A stretch of DNA of 64,000 nucleotides, from contig WEDG01001016.1 of NCBI GenBank assembly GCA_017591395.1, positions 1 through 64,000 of the forward strand. The letters are read 5' to 3'. The DNA comes from Schistocephalus solidus. Its lineage: Eukaryota > Platyhelminthes > Cestoda > Diphyllobothriidea > Diphyllobothriidae. Of this stretch, positions 10,901-20,370 are shown in pieces. Made by a program: the position numbers and the translations under genes. Position 1 is the first letter of the stretch. Every line of letters begins with the position of its first letter. The notes beneath the pieces were generated by a model that was not told where the DNA came from, made no database searches, and worked only from the letters and a program-made list of their open reading frames with translations.

Positions 10901-13900
10901 GAAAGCAGTTGGGCATAGGAGGATGCGATCGTCCGAACACAAATTACGCTTGCCTGACGTTTCGGATTTTCAATTGAACCTATCATCAAAGACGACCATG
11001 GACAAGGGTGACGGATTCACAAGTGGCACAATTCAAATATGATGTGCTTGCCATGTGACCACATATCTATCATACTTATCAGTTCCCGTAGTCAGAGCAG
11101 ATAAACTTACTTGGTTTGACGATCACTCACTCTCCCGCAGGAGAGTGGATACTTGCTGCAACTCACTGATACTGCCACTGGAAGCAGTGTTTGTCCGTAC
11201 GAACCCAGCTTGGCCAATTACTCTGCTCAGACAAAGTCTCAATACAGAGTATGGAGAGGGGAGCATTGTGCTTGTTAATAGGCTGTAAGACCGAGATCTA
11301 TGACATAAGCAGGTCATAGTTCGTTCAATTATAGGTTCCAATGAGAACCAGATACATCAGGCAAATAATTTTTATGTTGCAGCCACTGCATCTTCTTTTT
11401 GGGGATGTTTATATGTTTCATTTTTAAATGAACTTTGATGACCGAGTTAATAAGAGTATTACTCTTCAAAACATTACTATATGACATAATATTTAAACAT
11501 CGTTACATTTTTGTCTGTCAATCAGCTACTGTTCTGAACTGGAGGATATCCTCCGTATAGAGGCATGGATTAACAGAGGAATGTAGAAAATACAGCTGTT
11601 TTGCGGATATGATATATGTTATGTAAAATTGTAGGATTTTATATTTCCGGAACTAGTAAGTGACCCGCAGTTCGAGAACGAGTTCTCCAAGTCCCTGGCA
11701 CGACGTCGAGCAGACTCTTTGAGTTCGAGTTCCGTCAAGCGATCCAATTTTTTTGCAAAATAATTATAATGCCAAAAATGACACGAAATATGAACTCAAT
11801 AATTATTAAATCCATTATCTGAAGATAGATAATCGTAATAGCGACCAAGTTTGATTAAACAGAATTTTTATGGCCGGGTGCGATGGATGAACATATTGCT
11901 AGTAGAGAAGTAACCGAAAAGGCGAATCGAGTAGACAAACAAACAAGAATTACATCCTCTCGTTGTTTTTCTAGTAAAATAATGTCACACCCAACAATCC
12001 TTATTCGCAAAGAAACGAAGATCTAAAAATCAGAAATGCCCTTATTGTTTTCTTGATAGTCACGGCTTCGAATTTACATCAAGATGTCAGCAACTCCCGT
12101 TCAGTAGACACTGTTTTGTAGACCAGCACATTTCCAAGTTCTACGATATTTCCTCTCTACTGATCATAGCAAATTAGTTAGCTTTTCGCATCGCAGTTCA
12201 AAAAGTGGGGAAATTCTAAAGTCCTTTCACGACACATCTGGAGTCTATCATGGTTAACCGGTGTGCCGAGGAGCGATGTTTGTCAGAAACACCTTTAACG
12301 GACGAGTAAACGACTTAGATTCTATGATTCCATCTGCTTTTATTGCCTAAGGCGTCCACCTTGTCAGCGGGACGATACAATTTCAGGTATCCAAACAACA
12401 AACGTCCTAGTCATTGAGCTTTAAGAAATCCAATGGTTTGGCATTGAGCTGACGGTTTAGCGTCATATAGGTTGGGATTTGGAATTTTAATAATGATGCG
12501 ATCGCATTACTGAATCTGCTCGTCCTGTTGCGCCTTTTGGCTCAGTCAACGAGCTTTTGTGCACCCCCAAAACAAAGCTTAATCGTCACAAGTATGCCGC
12601 AACCTGCAACCATGGCCTATCGGCTAGCGTTACTCCTGTACTACGCGAGAATGTTCAGGTGTATCCACCCAAACCCAGAAGGTTATCATATTGACAGAAG
12701 TGCCCGTATTCTGCTGTTTGCAAAGCGGTTAACCTGAGTTTCAATCGCGTAAATTTCAACCCCGACTTTAGATATGCTAGCTACTCACCTCCAAGCTGAC
12801 CTTTTTTCTGAGCTTGTCTAGTTTGGCACAGGTTTCCACTAACTACTTTCTGTCCTCATGCCACTACCAGTGTGCAAAGTTACGGGCGCTGCTGAATGTG
12901 ACTCTACCTTCCCGTATTGGTCATTTCAAGTATATATTTTGGTTGTCACTCCTTTCAGGCGTTCGGCGCTGTGGAGGCCATTTCTGACCGCATCTGCATT
13001 CATTCGAAGGGAAAGAAGGTGGTAAGAATTAGTGCAGACGACCTTGTTTCCTGCTGTCGGAGCTGTGGCAGTGGCTGCAATGGAGGCTGGCCCGCTGCAG
13101 CCTGGAAGTACTGGGTAAAGGAGGGCCTCGTTACTGGTGGTGTCTACGGTGACAACACTACCTGCCGACCCTATGAAATTCCGCCTTGTGAACACCATAC
13201 TGAAGGTGATCTACCTCCTTGCAAAGGTGATGCTGAGACGCCCAATTGCAATAGGAAGTGCCAGGCGGGCTATCCGATACCGTACTCAAAGGATAAACAC
13301 TATGGTAAGCCTTTTTTATTGTTTAAATTTTAACTTACCATCTTTCGTCAAAGTATCGGACGTTAAATCGATGCGACAGCATACAGTTTCTAATGGCGTG
13401 TCTAAATTCTCCCAGTTTTTATTTTACTAGAAAAACCGCATTCTGCTAAAGGTCGAGTCCGTATCTAATTCGCTCTGAGTTCGACACTTCAGCTGGTTGA
13501 ACGCGCTCCAAGCTCGCGAATAGCCATCTGATTGATTTCGTGTCGAATTTCGTTAGCTAGTTGTGTGAAACGTGTTCCAGCATGTTAAAATACAAGATTT
13601 CAAGGCCTAAATAAAACCAATCTTACAGGGACCTTGAAAGGATACGACAGTTTAACATCAACTCGCATTTCGTTGCTACAGGAATATCTATAGTAAGAAA
13701 ACCTCCGGTAATTATGACAGTTGTGCTTGTTGCTGTTGTTTTTTGATTGCCATAACACGCCGATGATTAAAATGAGATGGACATTTTGAAAGCGAAATTT
13801 CAGAATCCTCTCTGCTTTAATGAAATAAACTCAGTTTCGTGTGTACCTAAGTGTTCGATCATGTTTATGCTGTTTTTTTTCAAGGGCTAAAATCCTATTC

Positions 13901-14210
13901 TCTGCATGGAAATGAGGAACAAATAAAGAAGGAAATAATGACTAATGGTCCGGTAGAGGCAGATTTGGAAGTTTATGCTGACTTCCTAAACTACAAATCA
14001 GGTGTCTACAAGTACACAACCGGTGCCCTGCTCGGCGGTCATGCCATCCGTCTCCTTGGTTGGGGTGTTGAAAAGGACACGCCGTATTGGCTGGCAGCCA
14101 ATTCTTGGAATGAAGACTGGGGAGACAAAGGCTTCTTCAAGATCCTTCGTGGCCAAAATGAATGTGGTATTGAGAGCGACATTGTCGGAGGAATTCCAAA
14201 GGAAGGTTAA
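1795..14210 (+). CDS. Cathepsin B-like cysteine protease (four exons)
   Basis: This is a secreted or lysosomal papain-family (C1A) protease that degrades host or dietary proteins in flatworm gut. Exons 1795-1968, 9959-10189, 12959-13304 and 13885-14210 join in frame (phases 0, 0, 1), each bounded by GT-AG, giving 358 residues; vertebrate cathepsin B is about 340. Residues 1 to about 17 form a signal peptide, followed by a propeptide. The mature enzyme begins near residue 105. The catalytic set is complete: oxyanion Gln128, Cys134 in CGSCW, His303 in GGHAI and Asn323 in ANSW. The occluding loop retains the CEHH pair (His214-His215) that gives dipeptidyl-carboxypeptidase activity, and Glu347 in GIES corresponds to the S2-pocket glutamate. 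[13 protein letters not shown] resembles the haemoglobinase motif of blood-feeding worms. No canonical AATAAA is seen just after the stop. The N-terminal CGC triplet in the propeptide is unusual. I see no inactivating change. Confidence 0.95.
2195..2410 (-). mobile_element. tRNA-derived SINE, minus orientation
   Basis: Reverse-complement sequence matches the SINE at 10459-10625: a B-box-like TAGTTCGAGGCTC, then the conserved stretch containing GGCTGATGACGGCTAA and a TTTGTCTTTGTCGG tail. The A-box end is eroded. It lies inside intron 1 of cathepsin B. In other annotations this repeat yields the spurious peptide [13 protein letters not shown]. Confidence 0.75.
2411..2515 (+). mobile_element. 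Truncated SINE, head-to-head with the preceding copy
   Basis: The core with CCTGATGACGGC (2439-2450) and ATTCCAGTCTCACTT matches the same SINE family in plus orientation but lacks the tRNA-like head. Its placement next to the minus copy makes a head-to-head pair. Confidence 0.55.
2520..3870. other. Intron 1 sequence without recognisable content
   Basis: The stretch is AT-rich. Short open frames on both strands show no motif. Near 3195-3260 there is a weak, degenerate minus-strand likeness to the SINE core (CTGATGACGACGG on the reverse strand). Confidence 0.5.
3871..3989. repeat. 119-bp foldback (inverted repeat) element
   Basis: Two 46-base arms (3871-3916 and 3944-3989) are inverted copies of each other around a 27-base loop. 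The outer 15 bases (ATCTTGTCCTGGTCT) and the inner 12 bases (GGACTTTATAAG) pair perfectly; the middle 19 bases pair partially. It could be a small foldback transposon or a hairpin-forming transcript segment. No obvious target-site duplication is seen. Confidence 0.8.
3988..4410 (+). CDS. 140-codon open frame in intron 1, unrecognised
   Basis: An ATG-initiated frame starts at the very edge of the foldback and runs to a TAG just inside the first 117-bp repeat. The product is basic and serine-rich, with no domain I recognise, no signal peptide and no membrane segment. It lies in the sense direction within the cathepsin B intron and ends in repeat sequence, so it is probably a chance or transposon-derived frame. 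Confidence 0.2.
   Translation: MAIGSSLQALQTSVNSLRQRKNRSVQGRIIQPVISIADGYLALDTLIMVSSSSSSKHQKQDRFVPVRNLSFTDYHSEALIFRNLNNRSLIFEKLQNDVGLKTNRVMLLYPRARIRGHAESKCKCTYHPQTRRNYVLKCNS
4401..4517. repeat. 117-bp direct repeat, left copy
   Basis: The sequence matches 6066-6182 at equal length with five differences by eye. The two copies bracket the minus-strand Penelope-like fragment, so they may be terminal repeats of that element or an independent short interspersed repeat. Confidence 0.8.
4518..5370. other. Intron 1 sequence between repeat and Penelope fragment
   Basis: A minus-strand open frame at 4766-5149 (127 codons, cysteine-containing) shows no family motif. It could be the 3' part of the minus-strand retroelement that follows. 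Nothing firm can be assigned. Confidence 0.4.
5371..5990 (-). mobile_element. Penelope-like element fragment, minus strand
   Basis: Minus-strand frames 5965-5675 and 5637-5371 carry the N-terminal region and the early reverse-transcriptase block of a Penelope-like element. The diagnostic motif is [18 protein letters not shown] near 5480-5430, matching the ADKGGATVI motif of the plus-strand copy at 7 kb. The two frames are offset, so a frameshift separates them. The catalytic core and GIY-YIG domain are absent. Confidence 0.8.
6066..6182. repeat. 117-bp direct repeat, right copy
   Basis: This is the second copy of the repeat at 4401-4517, in the same orientation. It reads through the minus-strand frame [16 protein letters not shown]. 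It sits between the two opposed Penelope-like remnants. Confidence 0.8.
6270..8622 (+). mobile_element. Penelope-like retroelement with GIY-YIG endonuclease, inactivated
   Basis: A nearly full coding length can be followed in pieces. The N-terminal region lies at 6271-6680, with a frameshift near 6470. From 6711 one frame carries the reverse transcriptase: [13 protein letters not shown] near 6990, YGLPNIHK near 7230, [12 protein letters not shown] near 7430, [10 protein letters not shown] near 7600 and the catalytic YVDDNFVI near 7710. In-frame stops at 7284-7286 and 7536-7538 break it. A shifted frame at 8158-8622 contains the GIY-YIG endonuclease ([16 protein letters not shown]), broken by a TGA at 8403-8405. 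Reverse transcriptase plus C-terminal GIY-YIG is the hallmark of endonuclease-bearing Penelope elements. The frameshifts and stops make it non-functional. It sits in cathepsin B intron 1, in sense orientation. Confidence 0.88.
8675..8790. repeat. Poly-C runs
   Basis: Two homopolymeric C runs, at about 8680-8688 and 8767-8775, lie in an otherwise C-rich stretch adjoining the minus-strand SINE; they may be part of its tail. Confidence 0.6.
8820..8990 (-). mobile_element. Second tRNA-derived SINE type, minus orientation
   Basis: The reverse complement of 8984-8914 is tRNA-like: GAGCCCGTGGCTCAATGGTAG gives an A box (TGGCTCAATGG), and GCGGGCTCTAATCCC is a degenerate B box. The body continues toward lower coordinates. 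It differs from the SINE at 10.46 kb. Its translation gives the familiar spurious peptide [18 protein letters not shown]. Confidence 0.7.
9095..9480 (+). repeat. Unnamed interspersed repeat, plus copy
   Basis: Shared blocks include GGCACTCCCACTTCTTGGGA, CGCCAGCCACCTG, CCTCCGGTCGTCTTGACTCT and GAGAGTGCGGTAGATGC; the last two recur at 19.5 kb and, less well conserved, at 23.3 kb. No coding potential is recognised. It lies in cathepsin B intron 1 just upstream of exon 2. Confidence 0.75.
9959..10189 (+). CDS. Cathepsin B exon 2 (propeptide to active-site Cys)
   Basis: This exon has 77 codons. It begins after an AG acceptor with LNTTWKA, completing the propeptide helix started in exon 1. It then encodes the mature N-terminus ([13 protein letters not shown]) and the active-site block [11 protein letters not shown], ending one residue after the catalytic cysteine at GTAAGA, phase 0. 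Asn60 lies in an NTT glycosylation sequon. Confidence 0.95.
10459..10625 (+). mobile_element. tRNA-derived SINE with hammerhead-like core
   Basis: The tRNA-like head carries an A box (TTGTGCAGTGGG, near 10466) and a B box (GAGTTCGAGCC, 10509-10519). It is followed by the family core CTGATGA (10556-10562), a GGCT/AGCC stem (10564-10575) and GAAA (10577-10580), and a tail ending TTTGTCTTTGTCGG. It would be transcribed by RNA polymerase III. It lies in cathepsin B intron 2, in sense orientation. Confidence 0.85.
10630..12950. other. Cathepsin B intron 2 sequence
   Basis: This is AT-rich intronic sequence with no recognisable gene or transposon domain. Open frames at 11055-11288, its antisense partner and 12528-12737 have no motif. 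Confidence 0.6.
12959..13304 (+). CDS. Cathepsin B exon 3 (occluding loop)
   Basis: This exon has 115 codons plus one base. The acceptor is CTCCTTTCAG, and the reading [11 protein letters not shown] continues the active-site helix. Conserved blocks are [12 protein letters not shown] and the occluding loop, with PPCEHH and the cysteine-rich [10 protein letters not shown]. An NTT sequon is present at Asn201. It ends in TATG before GTAAGC, phase 1. Confidence 0.95.
13305..13884. other. Cathepsin B intron 3
   Basis: A 580-base phase-1 intron with GTAAGC at the donor and a T-rich tract before the CAAG acceptor. No inserted element is recognised. Confidence 0.85.
13885..14210 (+). CDS. Cathepsin B exon 4 (His/Asn active site, stop)
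   Basis: The exon opens after a T-rich tract and CAAG, completing a glycine codon. It carries [11 protein letters not shown], the catalytic histidine in [11 protein letters not shown], the asparagine in ANSWNEDWG and the C-terminal NECGIES, and ends at TAA 14208-14210. Confidence 0.95.
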
Positions 14211-15100
14211 ATGTAGCATTCGCTGTCTACGAGTTTTGTGCAAGTCAGCCTTCTTTCCCCTAAATTCACTTCCGGTCCTGCTTTAACACCCTGGAAGACC
14301 CGGATGATGTCTGTGTTGTTTATCTATCAGAAAATGTTATAATCAAGTCAGCTGAACTCATTTCTTAAAATGATTTTGTATCTGAGGTGTTTCTATTGAA
14401 TTTTAAATACAATCATCTCGTGGGGCCTATATAAATGTACTCTGATTGACTACATACTGAGAGTGAGAGCTTAGGCTCCAGTACAACGTGCGAAGATTTA
14501 CAAATGAGCGGGAAGATGAGCATTGACAAAAACCTGTAGGAGTCTTGATTACCCCTACGATGCCGTCCCATCACTCTCCTGCAAGAGTGATTAAGCGAGG
14601 TCTCAGCAGATGCCGCTTTTATAGTCGAAACCCGATGGATGAGTAGTTTAGATCATCGAATCCCACTATAATGGACTAGGGTGGTTGGGCATTCGAATTC
14701 CGTGGTCGTTCTTTCGATCATGCAGGCAGTCTGTTTTTCGAAATATTTTTATATAGCTGTTCTGTTTTAATGGGTTGTCAGTTGTTTGAAAGACTGAAAA
14801 TTTTATGGAAGCTGTGAATGGAGGTAAATATTTACCCCATATGAACCTTCTCTACAAAAGATAGAGAAGACACAAGCACTAAAAAGAATACTGCTTTCGT
14901 TCTAAGCTTTTGGTTTGTTCATTAATTACATCCTCGGGAATTTTATGAAAATACCAAAGTCTGATGTAAGTAGGGACTGTTGTTTGTATGCTCCGACATA
15001 TTGCATTTGTTGTCATTGGCTGACTATGTATGGTTAAGTAAGCAAATTGGGTTGGAGTTCATTGGCCGGGTCCCAAATTGAGCCCAAACCCGACTGCCTG
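14211..15100. other. 3' flank of cathepsin B, nothing recognised
   Basis: No gene or repeat is recognised. No canonical AATAAA is found in the first 150 bases; the nearest variant is AATACA near 14407. Confidence 0.5.
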
Positions 15101-16190
15101 TCTTACGGGAACCATGGTAATAGGGGTTATATGGGTAAAAGAAATAAAGAAAACGTGAAAAGGAAAATGAATTCGGAAATCATAAATAAGGATGATTTAA
15201 AATGAGGTGAAAAGAACCCGCCACCGAAGAAACAGGCAAGTGAATCCTCCTATGAGGAAGGGAACGGTAATGTGATCTGTTTATTGGGGGAAAACGAAGT
15301 CAACCTGACTGACAAACAATAGCAGCCAATAAAAAAGCAGGGCCGGGGAATATGCTGAAAGCAAAATTTTGGAAATAGTAACAAGCGAAGGCGACTGCGA
15401 ATCGAAACTTCATAACGTGTATTGACAGCCAATGGGCTAAAGTACATAGATAAGTACAAGGAAATCGCCTATGCTAAGGTGTTCTTGACGAACACTCAAC
15501 CGCTATGTGGAGGTAAATATTGGTAAGGGAAGGGAAATTAACTTTAAGCAGTGTATAGAAAACTATGCGGAAAAAGAACAAGTAAATCGATGAAGCCTGC
15601 TAATAAGCAGAGGTAAATGAGGGGTAAGTAGTAGCCTTGGAAGGGAAAAGTGAAAAATGGGGACGCAGACACCGCCTACGCGTAAAAGAACAAGAACTTT
15701 CACTGTCTAAATAAATTTATTGGGAGGAAAAAGGTAACGGAATAACTATCCTGATGAGATAAGTAAAAGAACAGGCGGATACCCACAAAGCAGAATTCCT
15801 AGTTAAGAAAGTAATGCGGAAGCGGGAAGCACAGGTGAGAAGTATGAAGGTAAGCAGAGAAAAGCTGGATGAGGAAGTGAGCTGAATGAGGCATCTGTTT
15901 GCTGTTATTGGAAGATGGAAGAGCAGTAAGATTGAAGAAGAGAAGAGGAAATGTAACGTTTACCGAAGTAAAAAGTAACTGAGAAAAAATAAAATATAGG
16001 GAATACGAACATGCAGTGGCAGATAATGAAATAACAATGGTTTACAAACTGAAAACTTGAAGGTAAGGTTGTGTGCTGGGCTGCCAGCGAAACCATTATG
16101 GAAAGGGAAAGGGGACCATTAAGCACTCCTGACCGTAAACATAGAGCAGTAGAACTACGCAAACCCATAAAAGGAAAACTGAACAACTAT
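15100..16190. repeat. Purine-rich (G+A) low-complexity tract
   Basis: The plus strand is dominated by A and G words such as AAAGGAAAATGAA, GGTAAGGGAAGGGAAA and GGTAAATGAGGGGTAAG, with few pyrimidine runs. No regular repeat unit is obvious. Minus-strand frames here are shadows of this composition. It abuts the telomeric-type array with opposite strand bias. Confidence 0.6.
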
Positions 16191-17990
16191 ACGAACCCTA
16201 ACCGTGAAACTAACCACAGAAAGTAGTCCAACCGTAACAGCAAAGTTAACCCTCACTGAAACCTGAACAACAAAACCCATCCTTTTCCTAAAACTAACCC
16301 AAAGCTAAAAAGTATCTGTTAACTTAAAACAACCTTAGCTTTGAAATCTACCCTGAAGGTAAACCTTACCCTAAACGAACAGCCAGTCGTAGTCCAAGTA
16401 ATAAAAATAACCCGAAAGTCAAAGCTCATTCAAAATCAAAACCTAACCGGAAGCAAAAAATGTAACCTCCGCGACAATTCTACTCCAACCATACCTGAAC
16501 AACCAACCTTAGCCCTAAGTGCAAGTCAAACTGTAAAAGGAAATTAATCCTTAACATAACTCAACACCAAAACTAACCCCTACACTAAGAAAATACTAAC
16601 CGTAAACTCTTTCTAACCCAAAGCTAACCTAACCCATCAAACCCACACGGAACGTTAACGTTAACCTAACCCTTAACCTAAGCCTGTTCAGCCTTAGCCG
16701 AAAAGCCAATGCTAACCCTATGTCCAATCATACAACTTACTATTAAGTTGAGGCTGTACGTAAAAGTAAACCAAACCTCAACCATAACCTCAATAACAAA
16801 CCTAACCCTAACTCTTAAACTAGATTTAAACGTAAAACTATACCTACCACAGTAATAACCTTAATTATAAAACCTATTCCTAAGGTAAAAGAACCCTTAC
16901 TCTAAACCAAACCCCAACCGTAACCCTTAACCCTTAACAAACCTTAATCATCAGACCAACACAAATCCTATTCCTTATCATAAAACTAAAACCTATAGTC
17001 AGGCTAAACGTAAAAGAAATCATAACCCTAACCATAAAACTAAATTTAAACGTAAAACTATACCCAGAAAATGATAATCCAAATTATAATACTAACTCCT
17101 CACATAAAACTAACCTAAACTTAACATACTCCTAACATTAAACTTTAACTGAACCCTTACCCAAAACTCAACCCTTAACTTAATCCTGACCCTAAAACTA
17201 AGCCTATCCCCTAACTAAACCCGTACCCTTAGACTTAACCCTAACTTTTACCCTAACCCAAACACTAACTCTAACCTTGACATTAAGCCTAACCTTTACA
17301 CGAAACTCAACCCTAAACTTAAACCAAACCCTACCCCACATGCTAACCGTAACGTTCACCCTAACCTAAACCCAAGCCAAACATTACTCCTAGCACTAAC
17401 CGTAACCACAACCCTAAACCAAACCTCAACACTAACCTTAACCCTGACCCTAAACTTAAACCTCAAGCTTAACTTAACCCTAACTTTAATCTTACGCCTA
17501 ACCTTTACCATAACCCTAACCTTAATCCTAACTCTAAACTAAACCTAACGCTAAACTTGTTCTGAACACTAACCCTAACCGAAACCTCAACCCTAACTTT
17601 AACCCTAACTTTAATCTTAAATCTAACCCTTAAATTAACCCTTTCACTGCCCTTAACCCTAACCTAAAGCCTAACCTCAACGCTAACCCTTATCCTTACA
17701 ATAACGTCAGCTATGAAAGGAACCGGAAACTTAAAACGAAAAATATCCCTTACCATAACATGAAGACTAAAACAAACCCTAAGGCTTTAACTAACCTTAA
17801 CCATAAACTATGCCTTACCCAAAAAACAGGATCTTGAAACCAACGCTAAAGGTAAACTGAACCGTAAACGCGCAGCCAACTCTAAACGTATTTGGAAAAC
17901 AAAACCCAAGCTTAACCCCAAATCCAAAACAAGAAACTAACGCAAAACTACAACAAAGCTCATCCAAACCTAAACCATGATAGCAAATCT
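16190..17990. repeat. Degenerate interstitial telomere-type array, (CCCTAA)n-like
   Basis: About 1.8 kb of the plus strand is built from variants of the C-rich telomere hexamer: AACCCTAACC, CCTTAACCCTAAC, AACCTAAACC and similar, most regular at about 17200-17700. G is scarce on this strand. Perfect tandem runs longer than two or three units are rare, so the array is old. It contains an internal partial duplication (about 16806-16855 and 17035-17090). TTAGGG is the usual flatworm telomere unit. Confidence 0.85.
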
Positions 17991-18366
17991 AATCCACAAA
18001 CAGCCAGAACCCCAACCACGGAAACAGGTTGAAGCCCATTAACCGCATACAAATATTAACTAGCTGTGCACAGTATATGAAAGCGATGGCGAAGAAGAAT
18101 AGATAACAGTATCCCACAAGCAATGTAATGCGTAACCACCACTAGGTGTAAACTCCACCTTACAGCCACACTAGACCCACACGCAAACAGAAATACTGTC
18201 CCAACCTTTAGGAACCCACGAACTAAGGAGCACTAGCCAAGGCGGACTAATGCATGATCGCACGTAACAGCAGGCAGTCCAGAGACAGATGCAGAGTTAA
18301 CATAAGCTGGCTGGACCAAGTGCTTAGGCGTAGGACAAGACAGCTGTTACCTGGTTATGGAGCCTA

Positions 18367-18610
18367 GTGTGGTTCGTACCTATCATGCTTTTGACCTCGC
18401 AGATATGAGCTTGATTAATCATTTTTTGGACTCATTGGACTGGCAGCATCTCTCCTCCATTGAACGACGCAGCAAGTCTTTGTGACTTCAGGCCAGTCGT
18501 TTCAAATAACATCCTGGAATTTGTGCCAACCAAAATTGTCAAGCTCTATGCTTCAGGATCCACCGTTCCTCACTTTCTTTTGCCAAGACTAAAGAAATTA
18601 AGGAAGCAGT
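18367..18610 (+). mobile_element. Internal fragment of the LINE family at 27-33 kb
   Basis: The sequence closely matches 30150-30385 (the linker between endonuclease and reverse transcriptase), starting at TTCGTACCTATCATGCTTTT. Small indels break its reading frame. It is truncated at both ends. Confidence 0.85.
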
Positions 18611-18617
18611 CGAAGGC

Positions 18618-18880
18618 TCATTTTTGAGAGAAATAGATGGTGATTCGTTCGGTCCTCGGCATTGCGATCACCTTTTTCGTATGCATGTTATGACCCTCTT
18701 GACTCAAGATGAGAATGTTGTCCATAAGATCCTGCTCGGGAAATCCATTTCCGCTGAGATCAGCGATGTACAATTTGTATCGCTCCAATTCCTGAGTGAC
18801 TAGCACCATCCTCCTTTTCGGGCGGATGTTCCGCAGATTTCCGAAAAGGGTACGAAGATTTCAGGTGTCCAGAATGATGA
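18618..18880 (-). mobile_element. RTE-type LINE endonuclease fragment, minus strand
   Basis: Minus-strand reading of 18880-18618 gives the start of an APE-type endonuclease as in RTE-like elements: RPKRRMVLVTQELERYKL followed by YIADLSGNGFPEQ, where functional copies have a SET/SETRF motif. The domain is degenerate and truncated. Confidence 0.6.
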
Positions 18881-19329
18881 GATTCACCTAAGCAGCATGC
18901 GGGATGGAGTTGAGGTGATAGGGATGAGTGATGTTGCTTGTTGTGTGAGCCTTATATATACTAGTACGGTCAGCATTCAAAATTCAGTCTCAAAATTTGT
19001 TAACGGCAAATGTTCTTACCCCTTCCTTAAACGAGGGCGGCTATCGAACTCCCCTGGGCCTCCCAACTTTGTTCTTTGGAATAGCAACCCAAGTTAGCCT
19101 GGGCCACCTACAGGATTACATGGTGCCTTTTCCGTGCGACCTTTTTAAGAGGGTGAAAGGAGGAGAAACAGAGAGCGGAGCAGAATTGCAGAGTGTGGGG
19201 AGACAAAACGATTGCCCGCATCTGATTTAACCAGCCAGTTTAGGTGAATAAAGAGGTGCGGCCGCTAGACCGAGCATCGGGGAGCCACAGATGACATTTC
19301 AATGCCAGTTACGCACCGTGTGTGTGTGG

Positions 19330-19700
19330 CAAGTGCCCCCTAAACGGGCCACGTGGTAGATGCGTTGGACCAACATGGGGGCCACATTAGGGCATGGCAT
19401 GCGTTATTCGGGTTGCGCTCCCATAACAAATGCCGAACATAGAGGTGTGGTGGCACGCCTAGGGGCGGCTAGGACTTAGGGGAACAGGCCGCGCCAGCCA
19501 CCTGCGTCCTCTCCCGCCTCCGGTCTTCTTGACTCTGTCTTGACACCGGGCTCAGGTGGGGTAGGAGGAGAGAGTGCGGTAGATGCAGCGCAAGTCTACT
19601 ATCACTTTAAACTAAATCACGCGCAAGTCACCGTCCCTGCTCAACTTTCCCATGAGCATACGTTGGACATCGTCGGACTACGACGGTCGAACTGTCGTCG
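19330..19700 (+). repeat. Unnamed interspersed repeat, plus copy
   Basis: One of the best preserved copies: CCGCGCCAGCCACCTGCGTC, CCTCCGGTCTTCTTGACTCT, GTAGATGCAGCGCAAGTCTA and ACTAAATCACGCGCAAGTCA are shared with the copies at 9.3 and 38.7 kb. Confidence 0.8.
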
Positions 19701-19739
19701 TGTGGCAACAATCACCTTTATGGGGCATATTATTTGACC

Positions 19740-20370
19740 TATCACCCTTATACGATATATTCCCTTTATGGACTCCTCTGCAACCCAACTGAAGAAAGAA
19801 CACTACTGGACAAGTAAGTGTTTGCGGAGCTGATTAGCTTAGGCTGATACACGAATGCACAACCCCCCAACCGGAAGGCATGCTTAAGCCTTTGCTCTGG
19901 TGACCACGCGAGAAGATTGTCTTGAACAGGAGCTTGAGGTTAACAAGAATATCTGACAAAGCCACATGTGTGTGAACGGACTGTCACAGAACCACCCACC
20001 CCTGGCTAGACCAAAGTCAACGTGTAAACTATATATGTTTTTAGGCTCATGGGTGTAGCCATTGATAGCACTTTATGTGCAATTGAAATTATAACTGCAA
20101 GTGCACACAGAAAAGATAAAATAAAGTCATTTATAAGGTAAACGGAAACACTGTACATCAAATGTGTAGTGGTACAATACATATAATTTGAAATCATGAA
20201 GTAAAGCTAAAAGTTGGTTGAAGATAGTCATGCAGTGAGTCGTCAGTTATCAAAAATTAAGCAGTTCAACTGCCGGTTGAAAATAGTCACGGTATATGAC
20301 GCCATTATTTCGCTTGAGAGTGAGTTCCATTTTCGAGCCACTCACTGACTGAAAGAAACCTTTCGATGAT
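19740..20370. other. No recognisable feature
   Basis: No gene or known repeat recognised on either strand. Confidence 0.5.

Noticed and set aside
16341..16547. 68-codon frame in the telomere-type array
   Set aside because: It is produced by the repeat composition; the array is not coding.
16190..17990. Chromosome end
   Set aside because: The array is degenerate and flanked on both sides by LINE and gene sequence, so it is interstitial.
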